From Collimonas humicola (GTDB lineage Bacteria; Pseudomonadota; Gammaproteobacteria; Burkholderiales; Burkholderiaceae_D): 64,000 nucleotides of DNA. Positions 1 through 9,216 of this stretch are shown here, one piece after another. Each line of letters starts with the position of its first letter. The first letter of the stretch is position 1. Made by a program: the position numbers and the translations under genes. Location: contig NZ_JAGQEE010000002.1 of NCBI RefSeq assembly GCF_018304945.1, positions 186,001 to 250,000 of the forward strand. The letters run 5' to 3'. The notes beneath the pieces are model-generated. The model saw only the letters and a program-made list of their open reading frames with translations, did no database searches and had not been told where the DNA came from.

Positions 1-179
1 GTATCGACCGGGGCCAGCTTGTAACCGGAATTGCGCAGGTCGACCGAGCAATAGAACGGCGGCGTGTGCTCCTGCCATTCCATCCGGAACCAGCGCTCGA
101 TAGCCGGGGTAGCTGCGAGGATTTTCTTTTCTAGATCGAGCAACGGGCCATTCAGGGCCGTGACGAGGTGCGGAACCAT
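1..179 (-). CDS. gshA: Glutamate-cysteine ligase, N-terminal fragment (window edge)
   Basis: This is the first 59 codons of a gene that runs off the left edge, starting at the ATG at 179. The translation opens MVPHLVTALNGPLLDLEKK and continues through ERWFRMEWQEHTPPFYCSVDLRN. I recognise this as the start of the proteobacterial glutamate-cysteine ligase family, which catalyses the ATP-dependent first step of glutathione synthesis in the cytoplasm. A purine-rich AAAGAAAG lies upstream as a possible ribosome site. In related Burkholderiales gshA sits close to glnK-amtB, which fits the neighbours here. The catalytic part is outside the window, so activity cannot be judged. Confidence 0.88.
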   Translation of the reverse strand, partial: MVPHLVTALNGPLLDLEKKILAATPAIERWFRMEWQEHTPPFYCSVDLRNSGYKLAPVD

Positions 180-659
180 ATAAAACTTTCTTTTGGAAAC
201 GATGTAGCGTGTGCAAATGCGTTGCTGCCAGCCAAAGAAGCGTGTTTCAAGACTTCCGGGACAAGCCGACGATTCTAACGGGAAATGCATTGTTTCGCCC
301 GTCACCCGCCGCAATGTTGCGCAAATGGCGCGATGGCTTCCCGATGAGGCCGATTAGCTCACTTTACATCGGGCCGCCAGCGAATTTTTAAAGCCCTTCG
401 GTTGACAAAAAGCGCAATGAAACGCCCTGCCTTTGTGCCATATTCGCGCCAGACAAGATTGCCTTATATGCAACAATCAATCCCTAGGTCATTTATTTGT
501 TAGGCAGCAGGCTTTATTCAACGATGCAGTATTTTTACGATACATGGCAATCTCAGCCGGCGTAATGGCAAAGTATATATTTTGTCATTATTTTGCGAGA
601 ATCGGCCTTGAGGAAAGAGGCCGTTTTCGCCATGAAGCTCGAACCGGCATTGTGCGTGC
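180..659. other. Intergenic region, no supported gene
   Basis: This 480-base stretch separates the start of gshA from the end of the acetyltransferase gene. Short open frames on the plus strand (209-391 and 433-663) have no ribosome site, no recognisable protein features and atypical composition, so I do not call them. A small hairpin (CGGCCT at 603-608 with AGGCCG at 618-623) is followed by TTTT on the plus strand, but no plus-strand gene ends before it. The gshA promoter should lie in the left part. Confidence 0.5.
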
Positions 660-1208
660 CTAGATTTGCTTGTACATGAAACTGGTGTCCGTCAGCTTGC
701 CCGCGGTCGAGCGCGCATAGTCCGGAATGACGCCAGCCAGCTCATATCCCATGGCGCTGTACAGGGATTCGGCGGCATCTCCGGTGCGGGTGTCGAGGAT
801 CAGCAAGGAACGGCCGTCGGCCCGGGCGATCGCCTCAGCCTGTTGCATCAAAGTGCGCGCCACGCCCTTGCGTCTCGCCTGCGGATGCACCAGCAACTTG
901 GCAATCTCGGCGCGATGATGGCCGTTGGCGGGCGTCGCCAGCACGACCTGCACGGTGCCGACCACCTCGCCGGCAACGCGCGCCACCAGCAGGCGGCGGC
1001 CGCCGCTCACCAGCGAGCCGCTGACGCCATACCAGAAGGAAAAAGCGTCCTCGGCAGCCGGCGTGTCGACGAAGCCGATGCTGGCGCCATGCGCCACGCA
1101 AGCGATCAGAATATCGGTGAGCGGGCCCACTACGCCATCGAACTGGTCGGCCCTGACGTCTTCCACCGTACAGCCGCCCGGGCGTTGCGGGGTGATGGTC
1201 GGGTCCAT
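660..1208 (-). CDS. GNAT-family N-acetyltransferase
   Basis: A 182-aa protein with a GNAT fold. The acetyl-CoA-binding signature is visible as LLVHPQARRKGVARTLMQQ (about residues 105-123), preceded by strands typical of the family and followed by LLILDTRTGDAAESLYSAMGY, the usual C-terminal strand-helix. It probably transfers an acetyl group to a small molecule or protein amine, but the substrate cannot be read from sequence. I start at the ATG at 1208 because AGGAG sits just upstream; the open frame extends further back to 1298, but that part overlaps a terminator-like hairpin. It lies downstream of amtB on the same strand, separated by that terminator. Confidence 0.8.
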   Translation of the reverse strand: MDPTITPQRPGGCTVEDVRADQFDGVVGPLTDILIACVAHGASIGFVDTPAAEDAFSFWYGVSGSLVSGGRRLLVARVAGEVVGTVQVVLATPANGHHRAEIAKLLVHPQARRKGVARTLMQQAEAIARADGRSLLILDTRTGDAAESLYSAMGYELAGVIPDYARSTAGKLTDTSFMYKQI

Positions 1209-1244
1209 GGAAATCTCCTGAATCTGCTGCTCTTGAACTGGAAA

Positions 1245-1280
1245 CAAAAAATCCCAGGCGATGGCTATCGGCCCGGGATT
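1245..1280 (-). terminator. Rho-independent terminator of the torF-glnK-amtB operon
   Basis: Read on the minus strand, AATCCC at 1280-1275 pairs with GGGATT at 1255-1250, with additional pairing of GGCCGAT/ATCG inside, followed directly by a T-run (1250-1245). It sits about 90 bases after the amtB stop codon and before the acetyltransferase start. Confidence 0.7.
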
Positions 1281-1372
1281 GCGCAAGACGCCGATCAAGC
1301 CGCCGGACAGCGCTGCTTCCTGCTATCCGGCGAAATCAGGCATGGCTTGATCGAACGTCTTAATCGCACATC

Positions 1373-2920
1373 TTAATCATGGTAGGCGGATTCGCCATGG
1401 CTGGAGATATCCAGGCCTTCGCGTTCTTCTTCTTCAGTCACGCGCAAGCCCATGACGATGTCGACCAGCTTGAATGCGACCAGCGATACCAGGCCTGACC
1501 AGACCAGCGTGGTCAGCACGCCTTCGAACTGGATCCACAGCTGGCCGGGGATCGAATAGTCTGGCAGGACCGCATTGGTGACGTAGTCATAAATGCCCGT
1601 GCCGCCGAGGCTAGGCGCCGCGAACACACCGGTGAGCAGCGCGCCCATGATGCCGCCGACGCCATGCACGCCGAAGACGTCCAGCGCATCGTCTGCACCC
1701 AGCAAACGTTTCAGGCCAGTCACGCCCCACAGGCAAACGAAGCCAGCCAGCAAGCCCATGATCAACGCGCCCATCGGGCCGACGAAACCGGCTGCAGGCG
1801 TAATCGCCACCAGGCCAGCCACCGCGCCGGATGCGCCACCGAGCATGGAAGGCTTGCCCTTGCCGATCCATTCGCCGGCGCTCCAGCTCAGCACCGCCGC
1901 AGCCGTCGCCAGCAAGGTATTGATGAAGGCCAGGGCTGCGCTGCCGTTGGCTTCCAGGGCCGAACCGGCATTGAAGCCGAACCAGCCGAACCACAGCAGC
2001 GATGCGCCAACCATGGTCAGGGTCAGGCTATGCGGCTTGAAGGCTTCCTTGCCGAAACCGACGCGCTTGCCGATCACGTACGAACCGACCAGGCCGGCGA
2101 TCGCGGCATTGATATGCACCACGGTGCCGCCGGCGAAATCAAGCGCCCCCTTCTGGAACAGCCAGCCGCCGGTAGCGGTCAGCTTCTCTGCGGAAGCAGC
2201 ATCGACAAAGCCATCCGGACCAGGCCAGAACCAGACCATGTGCGCCATCGGCAGGTAAGCGAAAGTGAACCACAATACGGTGAACACCAGGATCGCCGAG
2301 AACTTGGCGCGTTCGGCAAAGGCGCCGATGATCAGGGCGCAGGTAATCGCCGCAAACGCGCCCTGGAACACGACATAGGCGAACTCAGGCACCACCACGC
2401 CCTTGCTGAAGGTAGCCGCCACGGAATCAGGCGTCATGCCATGCAAGAACAAGCGGCTGAAGCCACCGAAGAAGGAATTGCCTTCCGTGAACGCAATGCT
2501 GTAGCCGTAGAGTATCCACAGCACGATAATCAGCGAGAACACGGTGAAGCACTGCATCAGCACCGACAGCATGTTCTTGCTGCGCACCAGGCCGCCGTAG
2601 AACAGGCCCAGGCCTGGCAAGGTCATCAGGATCACGAATGCAGTACTGACCAGCAGCCAGGCGGTGTCGCCCTTGTTCGGCACCGGAGCCGCGGGAGCTG
2701 CCGCGGCAGGCGCTGCCGCAGCGGCGGCGGCCGGAGCCGGAGCGGCCGCTGCTGCCGGTGCGGGCGCAGGTGTGGACGCATCCGCGCTGGCGGATGCCAC
2801 AGCCGCAGCTGGCGCGCTGGCTGCCGGAGCGGACGCCTCGTCAGCCGCCGCAGCCGGCAGCATCGAAGTCGCCGCGATCAGCGCGCAAGACGCCAAAATC
2901 GTTGCCAATATTCTGTTCAT
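1373..2920 (-). CDS. amtB: Ammonium transporter AmtB
   Basis: A 515-aa inner-membrane ammonium channel. Residues 1-26 form a signal peptide ending in an Ala-rich cleavage region. Residues about 27-80 are an unusually long Ala/Pro/Ser-rich linker before the first transmembrane helix. The core shows the family motifs GLGLFYGGLVRSKN, the pore histidine regions VVHINAAIAG and FGVHGVGGIMGALLTG, and about eleven hydrophobic helices, ending in a short charged cytoplasmic tail where GlnK would act. The start is supported by AAGGGG upstream. It follows glnK by 12 bases, the usual coupling of channel and PII regulator, and should be expressed under nitrogen limitation from the sigma-54 promoter upstream of torF. 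Confidence 0.96.
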   Translation of the reverse strand: MNRILATILASCALIAATSMLPAAAADEASAPAASAPAAAVASASADASTPAPAPAAAAAPAPAAAAAAAPAAAAPAAPVPNKGDTAWLLVSTAFVILMTLPGLGLFYGGLVRSKNMLSVLMQCFTVFSLIIVLWILYGYSIAFTEGNSFFGGFSRLFLHGMTPDSVAATFSKGVVVPEFAYVVFQGAFAAITCALIIGAFAERAKFSAILVFTVLWFTFAYLPMAHMVWFWPGPDGFVDAASAEKLTATGGWLFQKGALDFAGGTVVHINAAIAGLVGSYVIGKRVGFGKEAFKPHSLTLTMVGASLLWFGWFGFNAGSALEANGSAALAFINTLLATAAAVLSWSAGEWIGKGKPSMLGGASGAVAGLVAITPAAGFVGPMGALIMGLLAGFVCLWGVTGLKRLLGADDALDVFGVHGVGGIMGALLTGVFAAPSLGGTGIYDYVTNAVLPDYSIPGQLWIQFEGVLTTLVWSGLVSLVAFKLVDIVMGLRVTEEEEREGLDISSHGESAYHD

Positions 2921-2932
2921 ATTTTTATCCCC

Positions 2933-4106
<1,174 letters not shown>

Positions 4107-4167
4107 GGAAATCCCTGTTGGTATGTTGAATGAAAACCGCTAAATCAGTACTCTCGGTACTTTCCAT

Positions 4168-4183
4168 AGCAGAACCCATGCCA
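4168..4183 (-). promoter_or_regulatory. Sigma-54 promoter of torF-glnK-amtB
   Basis: On the minus strand the 16 bases read TGGCATGGGTTCTGCT, matching the sigma-54 consensus TGGCACGN4TTGCW at all but two fixed positions, with the required GG-N10-GC spacing. Transcription would start near 4156, about 50 bases before the torF ATG. Confidence 0.75.
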
Positions 4184-4300
4184 ACTGTTCCAGCCGCTTC
4201 TTTTGCCCGCTTAATACCGCTTATGGGGCGATTTATTTACGCTTTTTTAGTGACTGTTAATTAGGGGACGTTCTTGTGCAGAAATATTGTGCAGTGCAGC

Positions 4301-4344
4301 GCACCAAAATAAAGCATATGCCTGGCAGCGCATTATTCTGGTGC
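4301..4344. promoter_or_regulatory. Paired NtrC-like enhancer sites
   Basis: Two near-identical 15-base elements face each other: GCACCAAAATAAAGC on the plus strand at 4301-4315 and GCACCAGAATAATGC on the minus strand at 4330-4344. They resemble the NtrC site (GCACC...GGTGC) and their centres lie 29 bases apart, close to three helical turns. They sit about 145-190 bases upstream of the predicted sigma-54 start, the usual enhancer distance. Confidence 0.55.
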
Positions 4345-4391
4345 AGCGATCATCCGATCTGACTACATGACATCTTGTAGTCAGCTACAAA

Positions 4392-5882
4392 TCAACGCCA
4401 GACTTGTTGCAGCAATAGCAATGCATGGCGGATCGCGGCCTCATCCACGCCGGCAAAACCCAGCGCCAGGCCGGCGCGGTGCTGCGGATTCACCGCCAGG
4501 CCAGGGATGCAAAAACGGCTCAGCGGATTGATTTCAACCCCTGCGGCGATCGCTTTTGCCACCAGCTCGGTTTCCTGCTGCGCACTGGCCAACGGCAGGC
4601 TCAGATGCAGGCCGGCGGCGACCTTGGGCAAGGGCAGTTGCGCGCCGAACAGCGGCTCCCAGGCCGCCAGCAAAGCATCGCGCCGGGAACGGCTGGCGCG
4701 CCGCATGCGGCGGATGTGCCGCTGGAAATGGCCGGCGGCGATGAACTCGGCCATCACGGCCTGGTCCGCCGCCGGCGGGTGGCGATCGCCCATGGCGCGC
4801 AGCGCGCCGAGCGCCGGCGCCAGCTTGGGCGGCAGCACCAGATAGCCGAGGCGCAGGCCGGGAAAGGCTATTTTCGAAAAAGTGCCGACATACAGCACGC
4901 GGGCGTTGTGATCCAGCGCCGCCAGCGGCGCCAGCGGCGTGCCGTCATAGCGATATTCACCGTCGTAGTCATCTTCGATGATCCAGCTGTCGTGGCGTTC
5001 GGCCCAGGCCAGCAGTTCGAGCCGCCGCGCCAGCGACAGCGTAACGCCGACCGGATACTGGTGCGACGGCGTCACATACGCCAGGCGGCAGTCGTCGTGC
5101 AGCGCCAGCCGGCTGGTGACCATGCCATCCTGGTCCAGCCCGATTCCCACCAATTGCGCACCGGATAAAGCCAAGGCGGCAGCGGCTGCCGGATAGCATG
5201 GATTTTCCACCACTACCTTGTCGCCGGCATCCAGCAACAGCTGCGCGCAGAGGGCAATGCCATGCTGGGCGCCGGCGGTGATCATGATTTGCGACGACTC
5301 GCAGACCAGGCCGCGCGCCTGGCGCAGGTAGGCTGCGATCAATTCGCGCAAACGCACATCGCCGGCAGCCTCGCCATAACCCATCTGCGCCAGCGGCGCG
5401 CGGCGCCAGAAATTGCCTTGCAGGCGCGCCCAGATGGCGCTGGGGAACAGGTCGTAAGCGGGAATGCCAAGCCGGAAGGCGCGCGCCGGGCCGTCAAAGC
5501 GGCGCCGCCGTGCCTCAAATCCGCTCAGGCGCTGCTGCATGGATGACAGCTGCATCGCCGGCGCCGCGGCGGCCGGCGCTGCCGGAGCAGCCGTCACCGC
5601 AGCCGCCAGGCCGTCGGCATAAGTGCCGTCGCCGACCCTGCTGCTGATATAGCCTTCGGCGTACAACTGTTCATACGCGCGCACCACCGTGTTGCGCGAC
5701 ACCTTCAACGCCAGCGCCAAGTTGCGCGAAGTCGGCAGCTTGATGCGGTAAGTGTCAGGGGTCGCCAGGATGCGCTGGCGCAAGGCCAGGCACAGCTGCT
5801 TGGCCAGGCCTTTGCCGCCCTCGAGCGTAATCCCGGCCGGGTCCAGATTCATCGACAGCGCCGGCGCCGCAGGCTTCACCAT
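4392..5882 (-). CDS. MocR/PdxR-type regulator (GntR helix-turn-helix fused to aminotransferase fold)
   Basis: A 496-aa fusion protein. Residues about 18-85 form a GntR-type winged helix (QLCLALRQRILATPDTYRIKLPTSRNLALALKVSRNTVVRAYEQL). After an Ala/Pro-rich linker (about 95-115), the rest is a fold-type I aminotransferase domain with PLP-site features: NPCYPAAAAAL, IIEDDYDGEYRY and the Schiff-base lysine region VGTFSKIAFPGLRLGYLV. Such proteins usually bind PLP and act as regulators rather than enzymes. The ATG at 5882 overlaps the stop of the upstream hydrolase gene (ATGA), so the two are translationally coupled and the hydrolase may be in its regulon. Which pathway it controls is not evident; PdxR is one possibility. 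Confidence 0.85.
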   Translation of the reverse strand: MVKPAAPALSMNLDPAGITLEGGKGLAKQLCLALRQRILATPDTYRIKLPTSRNLALALKVSRNTVVRAYEQLYAEGYISSRVGDGTYADGLAAAVTAAPAAPAAAAPAMQLSSMQQRLSGFEARRRRFDGPARAFRLGIPAYDLFPSAIWARLQGNFWRRAPLAQMGYGEAAGDVRLRELIAAYLRQARGLVCESSQIMITAGAQHGIALCAQLLLDAGDKVVVENPCYPAAAAALALSGAQLVGIGLDQDGMVTSRLALHDDCRLAYVTPSHQYPVGVTLSLARRLELLAWAERHDSWIIEDDYDGEYRYDGTPLAPLAALDHNARVLYVGTFSKIAFPGLRLGYLVLPPKLAPALGALRAMGDRHPPAADQAVMAEFIAAGHFQRHIRRMRRASRSRRDALLAAWEPLFGAQLPLPKVAAGLHLSLPLASAQQETELVAKAIAAGVEINPLSRFCIPGLAVNPQHRAGLALGFAGVDEAAIRHALLLLQQVWR

Positions 5883-6955
5883 CAGTTGCGCTGGGGCGAT
5901 GCCAGCAGTTCGCGCAGCCAGGGTTTCCAGACTGCCGCCACCGTATGGGTGCCATGGCCGCGCGTCGCGCCGCTGAGCTTGACCATCACCATGCGCGCGC
6001 CCGGCACGCGTTTGACGTCGCGCTCGAGAATGCCGATTTCCGGCGGATTGATCAGGTCGTCAGCGGAGTTGACCGCGATCAGCGGCGCCTGGATTTTTTC
6101 CAGCAGCGGACCGGGGTCGTAGTCGCGCGAAGCGTCCATGAAATACAGGGTATCGTTGGCGTCAGCGCTTTTCATGGCCGTCGCCACCGCGCTATCCAAG
6201 GCCTGATCGGCTTGCGCCAGGTCTGGCATCTGCTGCTGCCGCAGCAAGGGATTGCTGGACATCAAAAACAGCATCTGCTCGGCGGTGCGCAAGCTCGGCG
6301 GCTGGCTGCTGTAATTGCCGCCTTGCCATGCAGGATCGTTGCGGATGGCGTCGATGATGATGCGGCGCCAGACCCGGTTGCGGCCTGAAATCTGGGTCGG
6401 CACGCTGGCCAGCGGCATCAGGGCATCCATGAAGGCCGGATGCTGTTCGCCCCACATCCAGGTCTGCATGCCGCCCATCGAAGTGCCCATCACCAGGCGC
6501 AAATGATTCACTTCCAGGGTTTCCGTCAGCAGCCGGTACTGGGCCTCGACCATGTCGCGGTAACCGTAGTGCGGAAACCTGGCGCGCAAGCCGTCGCTCG
6601 GTTTGCTGGAATTGCCGTGGCCGATGCCGTCCGGCAGGACCAGGAAATAGCGCGAGGCATCGAGCAGCTGGCCCGCGCCGAACAGCTCGCCGGAAAATTC
6701 CGGCCGGATGAACTGGGCGCCGGAGCCGCCGGTGCCATGCAGGATCAGCACGGCATTATTGACTTTGCCGTCGGCGCCGCGCCGCGGTTCGCCGTAGGTA
6801 CGGTAATGGATGCGCAGTTCCGGCATGGTCTCCCCGGAAGCAAAGCGGAAGTCCTTGAAAACCGCGTCATGCTCTGCCGCTTGCGGTTCGCTCGCCTGGA
6901 CCGCTGCGGAAAAGCAGAACGCCGCGCACAGAAGCAATAGTTTCGCATTACCCAT
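5882..6955 (-). CDS. Secreted alpha/beta-fold hydrolase (MetX-like fold)
   Basis: A 357-aa protein with a signal peptide (MGNAKLLLLCAAFCFSAAVQA), so probably periplasmic or secreted. The nucleophile elbow is MGTSMGGMQTW (Ser near residue 158), the acid is probably in NSADDLINPP and the histidine in ATRGHGTHTVAA. The arrangement, including the HGTGGSGAQF oxyanion segment, resembles the homoserine acetyltransferase branch of alpha/beta hydrolases. The signal peptide and absence of met genes argue against a role in methionine synthesis, so I call only the fold. It is coupled to the downstream MocR-type regulator gene by an ATGA overlap. Confidence 0.82.
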   Translation of the reverse strand: MGNAKLLLLCAAFCFSAAVQASEPQAAEHDAVFKDFRFASGETMPELRIHYRTYGEPRRGADGKVNNAVLILHGTGGSGAQFIRPEFSGELFGAGQLLDASRYFLVLPDGIGHGNSSKPSDGLRARFPHYGYRDMVEAQYRLLTETLEVNHLRLVMGTSMGGMQTWMWGEQHPAFMDALMPLASVPTQISGRNRVWRRIIIDAIRNDPAWQGGNYSSQPPSLRTAEQMLFLMSSNPLLRQQQMPDLAQADQALDSAVATAMKSADANDTLYFMDASRDYDPGPLLEKIQAPLIAVNSADDLINPPEIGILERDVKRVPGARMVMVKLSGATRGHGTHTVAAVWKPWLRELLASPQRN

Positions 6956-7155
6956 GTCTCTCCTCGATCATTGTCTTTTATGAAAGACTATCATTAGCTG
7001 TGCCAAATCGTGGAATTTAACTGAATTGGACCTACAAATATAATCAATCTTGGATCTTTGATGATACCAACTTCTGACGCTACGATGAACGCTGTTTTGT
7101 AACCGGCTCCGCTACATATCGTTAGCGAGTTCATCCATTTCGACAGGAGATTATC

Positions 7156-7626
7156 TTGGCTTCAGAATCCGCATCCCTTTCAAATATTGTTATCCAGCCG
7201 CTCGACGAACAAGACTTCGCTGCCTGGGAGCCGCAGTGGCTGGGCTATCTCGGCTTTTATCAGGCGGAGGTTCCCGCTGCCGTGCGCCTAGTCACCTGGC
7301 AGCGCCTGCTGGATCCGAAGGAACCGATATTCGGCGCCCTGGCTACCGTGGACGGCAAGGCGGTCGGTGTGGTCCATTGGATATTCCATCGCTCTTGCTG
7401 GACGGTAGAGGATTCCTGTTATCTGCAAGATTTGTATGTCGCCCCTGAACAGCGCGGCACCGGCCTCGGCCGACTGCTGATCGAACATGTCTACGCTGCA
7501 GCCAGGGCCGCCGGCAGCACGCGGGTGCATTGGCTGACCCGCGAGACCAACAGCACGGCGATGCAACTGTACGACCGTATCGCCGATCGCTCGGGCTTCG
7601 TGCAATATCGCAAGCAGCTTGCCTAA
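7156..7626 (+). CDS. GNAT-family N-acetyltransferase
   Basis: A 156-aa GNAT protein. The acetyl-CoA motif is LYVAPEQRGTGLGRLLIEHVYAAARAAG (about residues 95-122), followed by VHWLTRETNSTAMQLYDRIADRSGFVQYRK, the typical end of this subfamily. The start is a TTG at 7156, chosen because AGGAGA lies five bases upstream and no ATG is available near it. It stands alone between the hydrolase (divergent) and ubiK. The substrate is unknown. Confidence 0.85.
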   Translation: MASESASLSNIVIQPLDEQDFAAWEPQWLGYLGFYQAEVPAAVRLVTWQRLLDPKEPIFGALATVDGKAVGVVHWIFHRSCWTVEDSCYLQDLYVAPEQRGTGLGRLLIEHVYAAARAAGSTRVHWLTRETNSTAMQLYDRIADRSGFVQYRKQLA

Positions 7627-7733
7627 CGGGGCCTAAGCAGCAAAGGCTTAAACTGCCGCCGCCAGGCAGAATTTCGATGTAGGGTTTGCTCGTATCGGTT
7701 ATCATTTTTCTTATTTACCGCCAGAGGGCCGCC

Positions 7734-7976
7734 ATGAACAAACCCAATTTTTTCGACGACATCCAAGCCAAGATCAACCAAGCCATCGAAAACTCCCCCG
7801 CCAAGGATATCGAGAAAAACGTCAAGGCCATGCTGGGCCAGGGCTTTGCCAAGCTGGACCTGGTGACGCGCGAGGAATTTGACGTGCAAGCCCAGGTGCT
7901 GGCCAGCACCCGCGCCAAGCTCGAGGCGCTTGAAGCCCGCGTGACGGAGCTTGAAGCGCAGTTGAAGCAACCGTAA
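7734..7976 (+). CDS. ubiK: Ubiquinone biosynthesis accessory factor UbiK (BMFP family)
   Basis: An 80-aa protein, [20 protein letters not shown] at the start and a C-terminal coiled coil (about residues 50-80: [22 protein letters not shown]). This is the layout of the YqiC/UbiK membrane-fusogenic family, which assists the Ubi metabolon in aerobic ubiquinone synthesis. The frame is open further upstream, but the ATG at 7734 gives the family's usual N-terminus. It lies 10 bases before comM, an arrangement common in betaproteobacteria. Confidence 0.88.
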   Translation: MNKPNFFDDIQAKINQAIENSPAKDIEKNVKAMLGQGFAKLDLVTREEFDVQAQVLASTRAKLEALEARVTELEAQLKQP

Positions 7977-7986
7977 TGCCGCGCCA

Positions 7987-9057
7987 GTGACGCTGGCCGT
8001 CTTGAAAAGCCGGGCGCTGGCAGGCATGCAAGCGCCCGCAGTCACGGTGGAAGTCCATCTGGCCAACGGCCTGCCCAGCTTCACCATCGTCGGCCTGCCT
8101 GAAACCGAGGTCAAGGAGTCCAAGGACCGGGTCCGCGCAGCGCTGCAAAATGCCCGTTTCGAATTCCCTTCCCGCCGCATCACCGTCAACCTGGCGCCAG
8201 CCGACTTGCCCAAGGAATCGGGCCGTTTCGACTTGCCGATTGCGCTCGGCATCCTGGCGGCATCCGGACAAATTCCGGCGGACGAACTGGACGACTACGA
8301 ATTCGCCGGCGAATTGTCGCTGTCCGGCGAGCTGAGGCCGATACGCGGCGCGCTGGCGATGACCTTCGCCATGACAGCCTCCGGCGCCACTCCGTCCACA
8401 GCCAAAAGCCGCGCCTTCATCCTGCCGCAGGCCAATGCCGACGAAGCGGCCCTGGTCACCGACGCCCGCATTCTCCCTGCAGACAGTTTGCTGCAAGTAT
8501 GCGCCCACTTCACCTCTAAGCAAGCAGAGACAAGATTATCGCGCCACGCAGCCGAACCGCGGCGGAGGCCGCCGAGCTATCTGGATTTCAGCGACGTCAA
8601 AGGCCAGCTGCAAGCCAAGCGCGCGCTGGAGGTCGCCGCAGCCGGCGGCCACAGTGTGCTGCTGATGGGGCCGCCCGGCACCGGCAAGTCGATGCTGGCG
8701 GCGCGCTTCCCCGGCATTTTGCCCCCCATGAGCGATTGCGACGCGCTGGAATCGGCGGCGGTGCAATCGCTCACCAGCGGCTTTTCCGGTGCGAAATGGA
8801 AGGTGCGGCCATATCGCGCCCCGCATCACACGGCATCGGCCGTGGCCCTGGTGGGCGGCGGCAGCCCGCCCCGTCCCGGCGAAATTTCGCTGGCCCACCG
8901 CGGCGTCCTGTTCCTTGATGAGCTGCCGCAATTCGACCGCCGCGTGCTGGAAGTATTGCGGGAACCGCTGGAATGCGGCCGCATCACGATTTCGCGGGCC
9001 GCCCGGCAGGCCGACTTCCCCGCGCAGTTCCAGCTGATCGCCGCCATGAATCCCTGC
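7987..9057 (+). pseudogene. comM: comM (YifB-type AAA+ Mg-chelatase-like helicase), 5' part, interrupted by the island
   Basis: The first 357 codons of ComM, a hexameric AAA+ helicase that promotes branch migration during natural transformation. The GTG start gives the family N-terminus ([31 protein letters not shown]). The Lon-like domain is followed by Walker [20 protein letters not shown] (about residue 220) and Walker [11 protein letters not shown]. The reading breaks exactly after the conserved QLIAAMNPC; beyond 9057 the sequence is island DNA and the frame stops at 9123. The missing part begins in frame at 41590. The truncated 378-aa product would lose the sensor and C-terminal parts, so ComM activity is probably abolished. 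Confidence 0.93.
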
Positions 9058-9075
9058 TTTTGTGGAGCTACAAAC

Positions 9076-9105
9076 AAGTTGTTCACAACTAATAGAGTAG
9101 TCCGG
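9076..9105. repeat. Left-end repeats of the island
   Basis: AAGTTGTTCAC at 9076-9086 is the exact inverse of GTGAACAACTT at 41558-41568 at the other end. Ten bases further in, GTAGTCCGG at 9097-9105 is matched in inverse orientation by CCGGGACTAC at 41495-41504. These are likely recombinase-binding sites. Confidence 0.65.
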
Positions 9106-9216
9106 TCAGAACTGTTATCTTGACTCAGCTACCACCCGCTAGATTGTCTCGTCCCCGAACGTGATCAAAGCGCCAGCTATAAATAATACGATTTGCTATC
9201 AAATTGGAGACGGACA

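Noticed and set aside
433-663. A 76-codon plus-strand frame in the gshA upstream region
   Set aside because: No ribosome site, no recognisable protein pattern.
7623-8523. Long minus-strand frames opposite ubiK and the start of comM
   Set aside because: Both sense genes are recognised with certainty.
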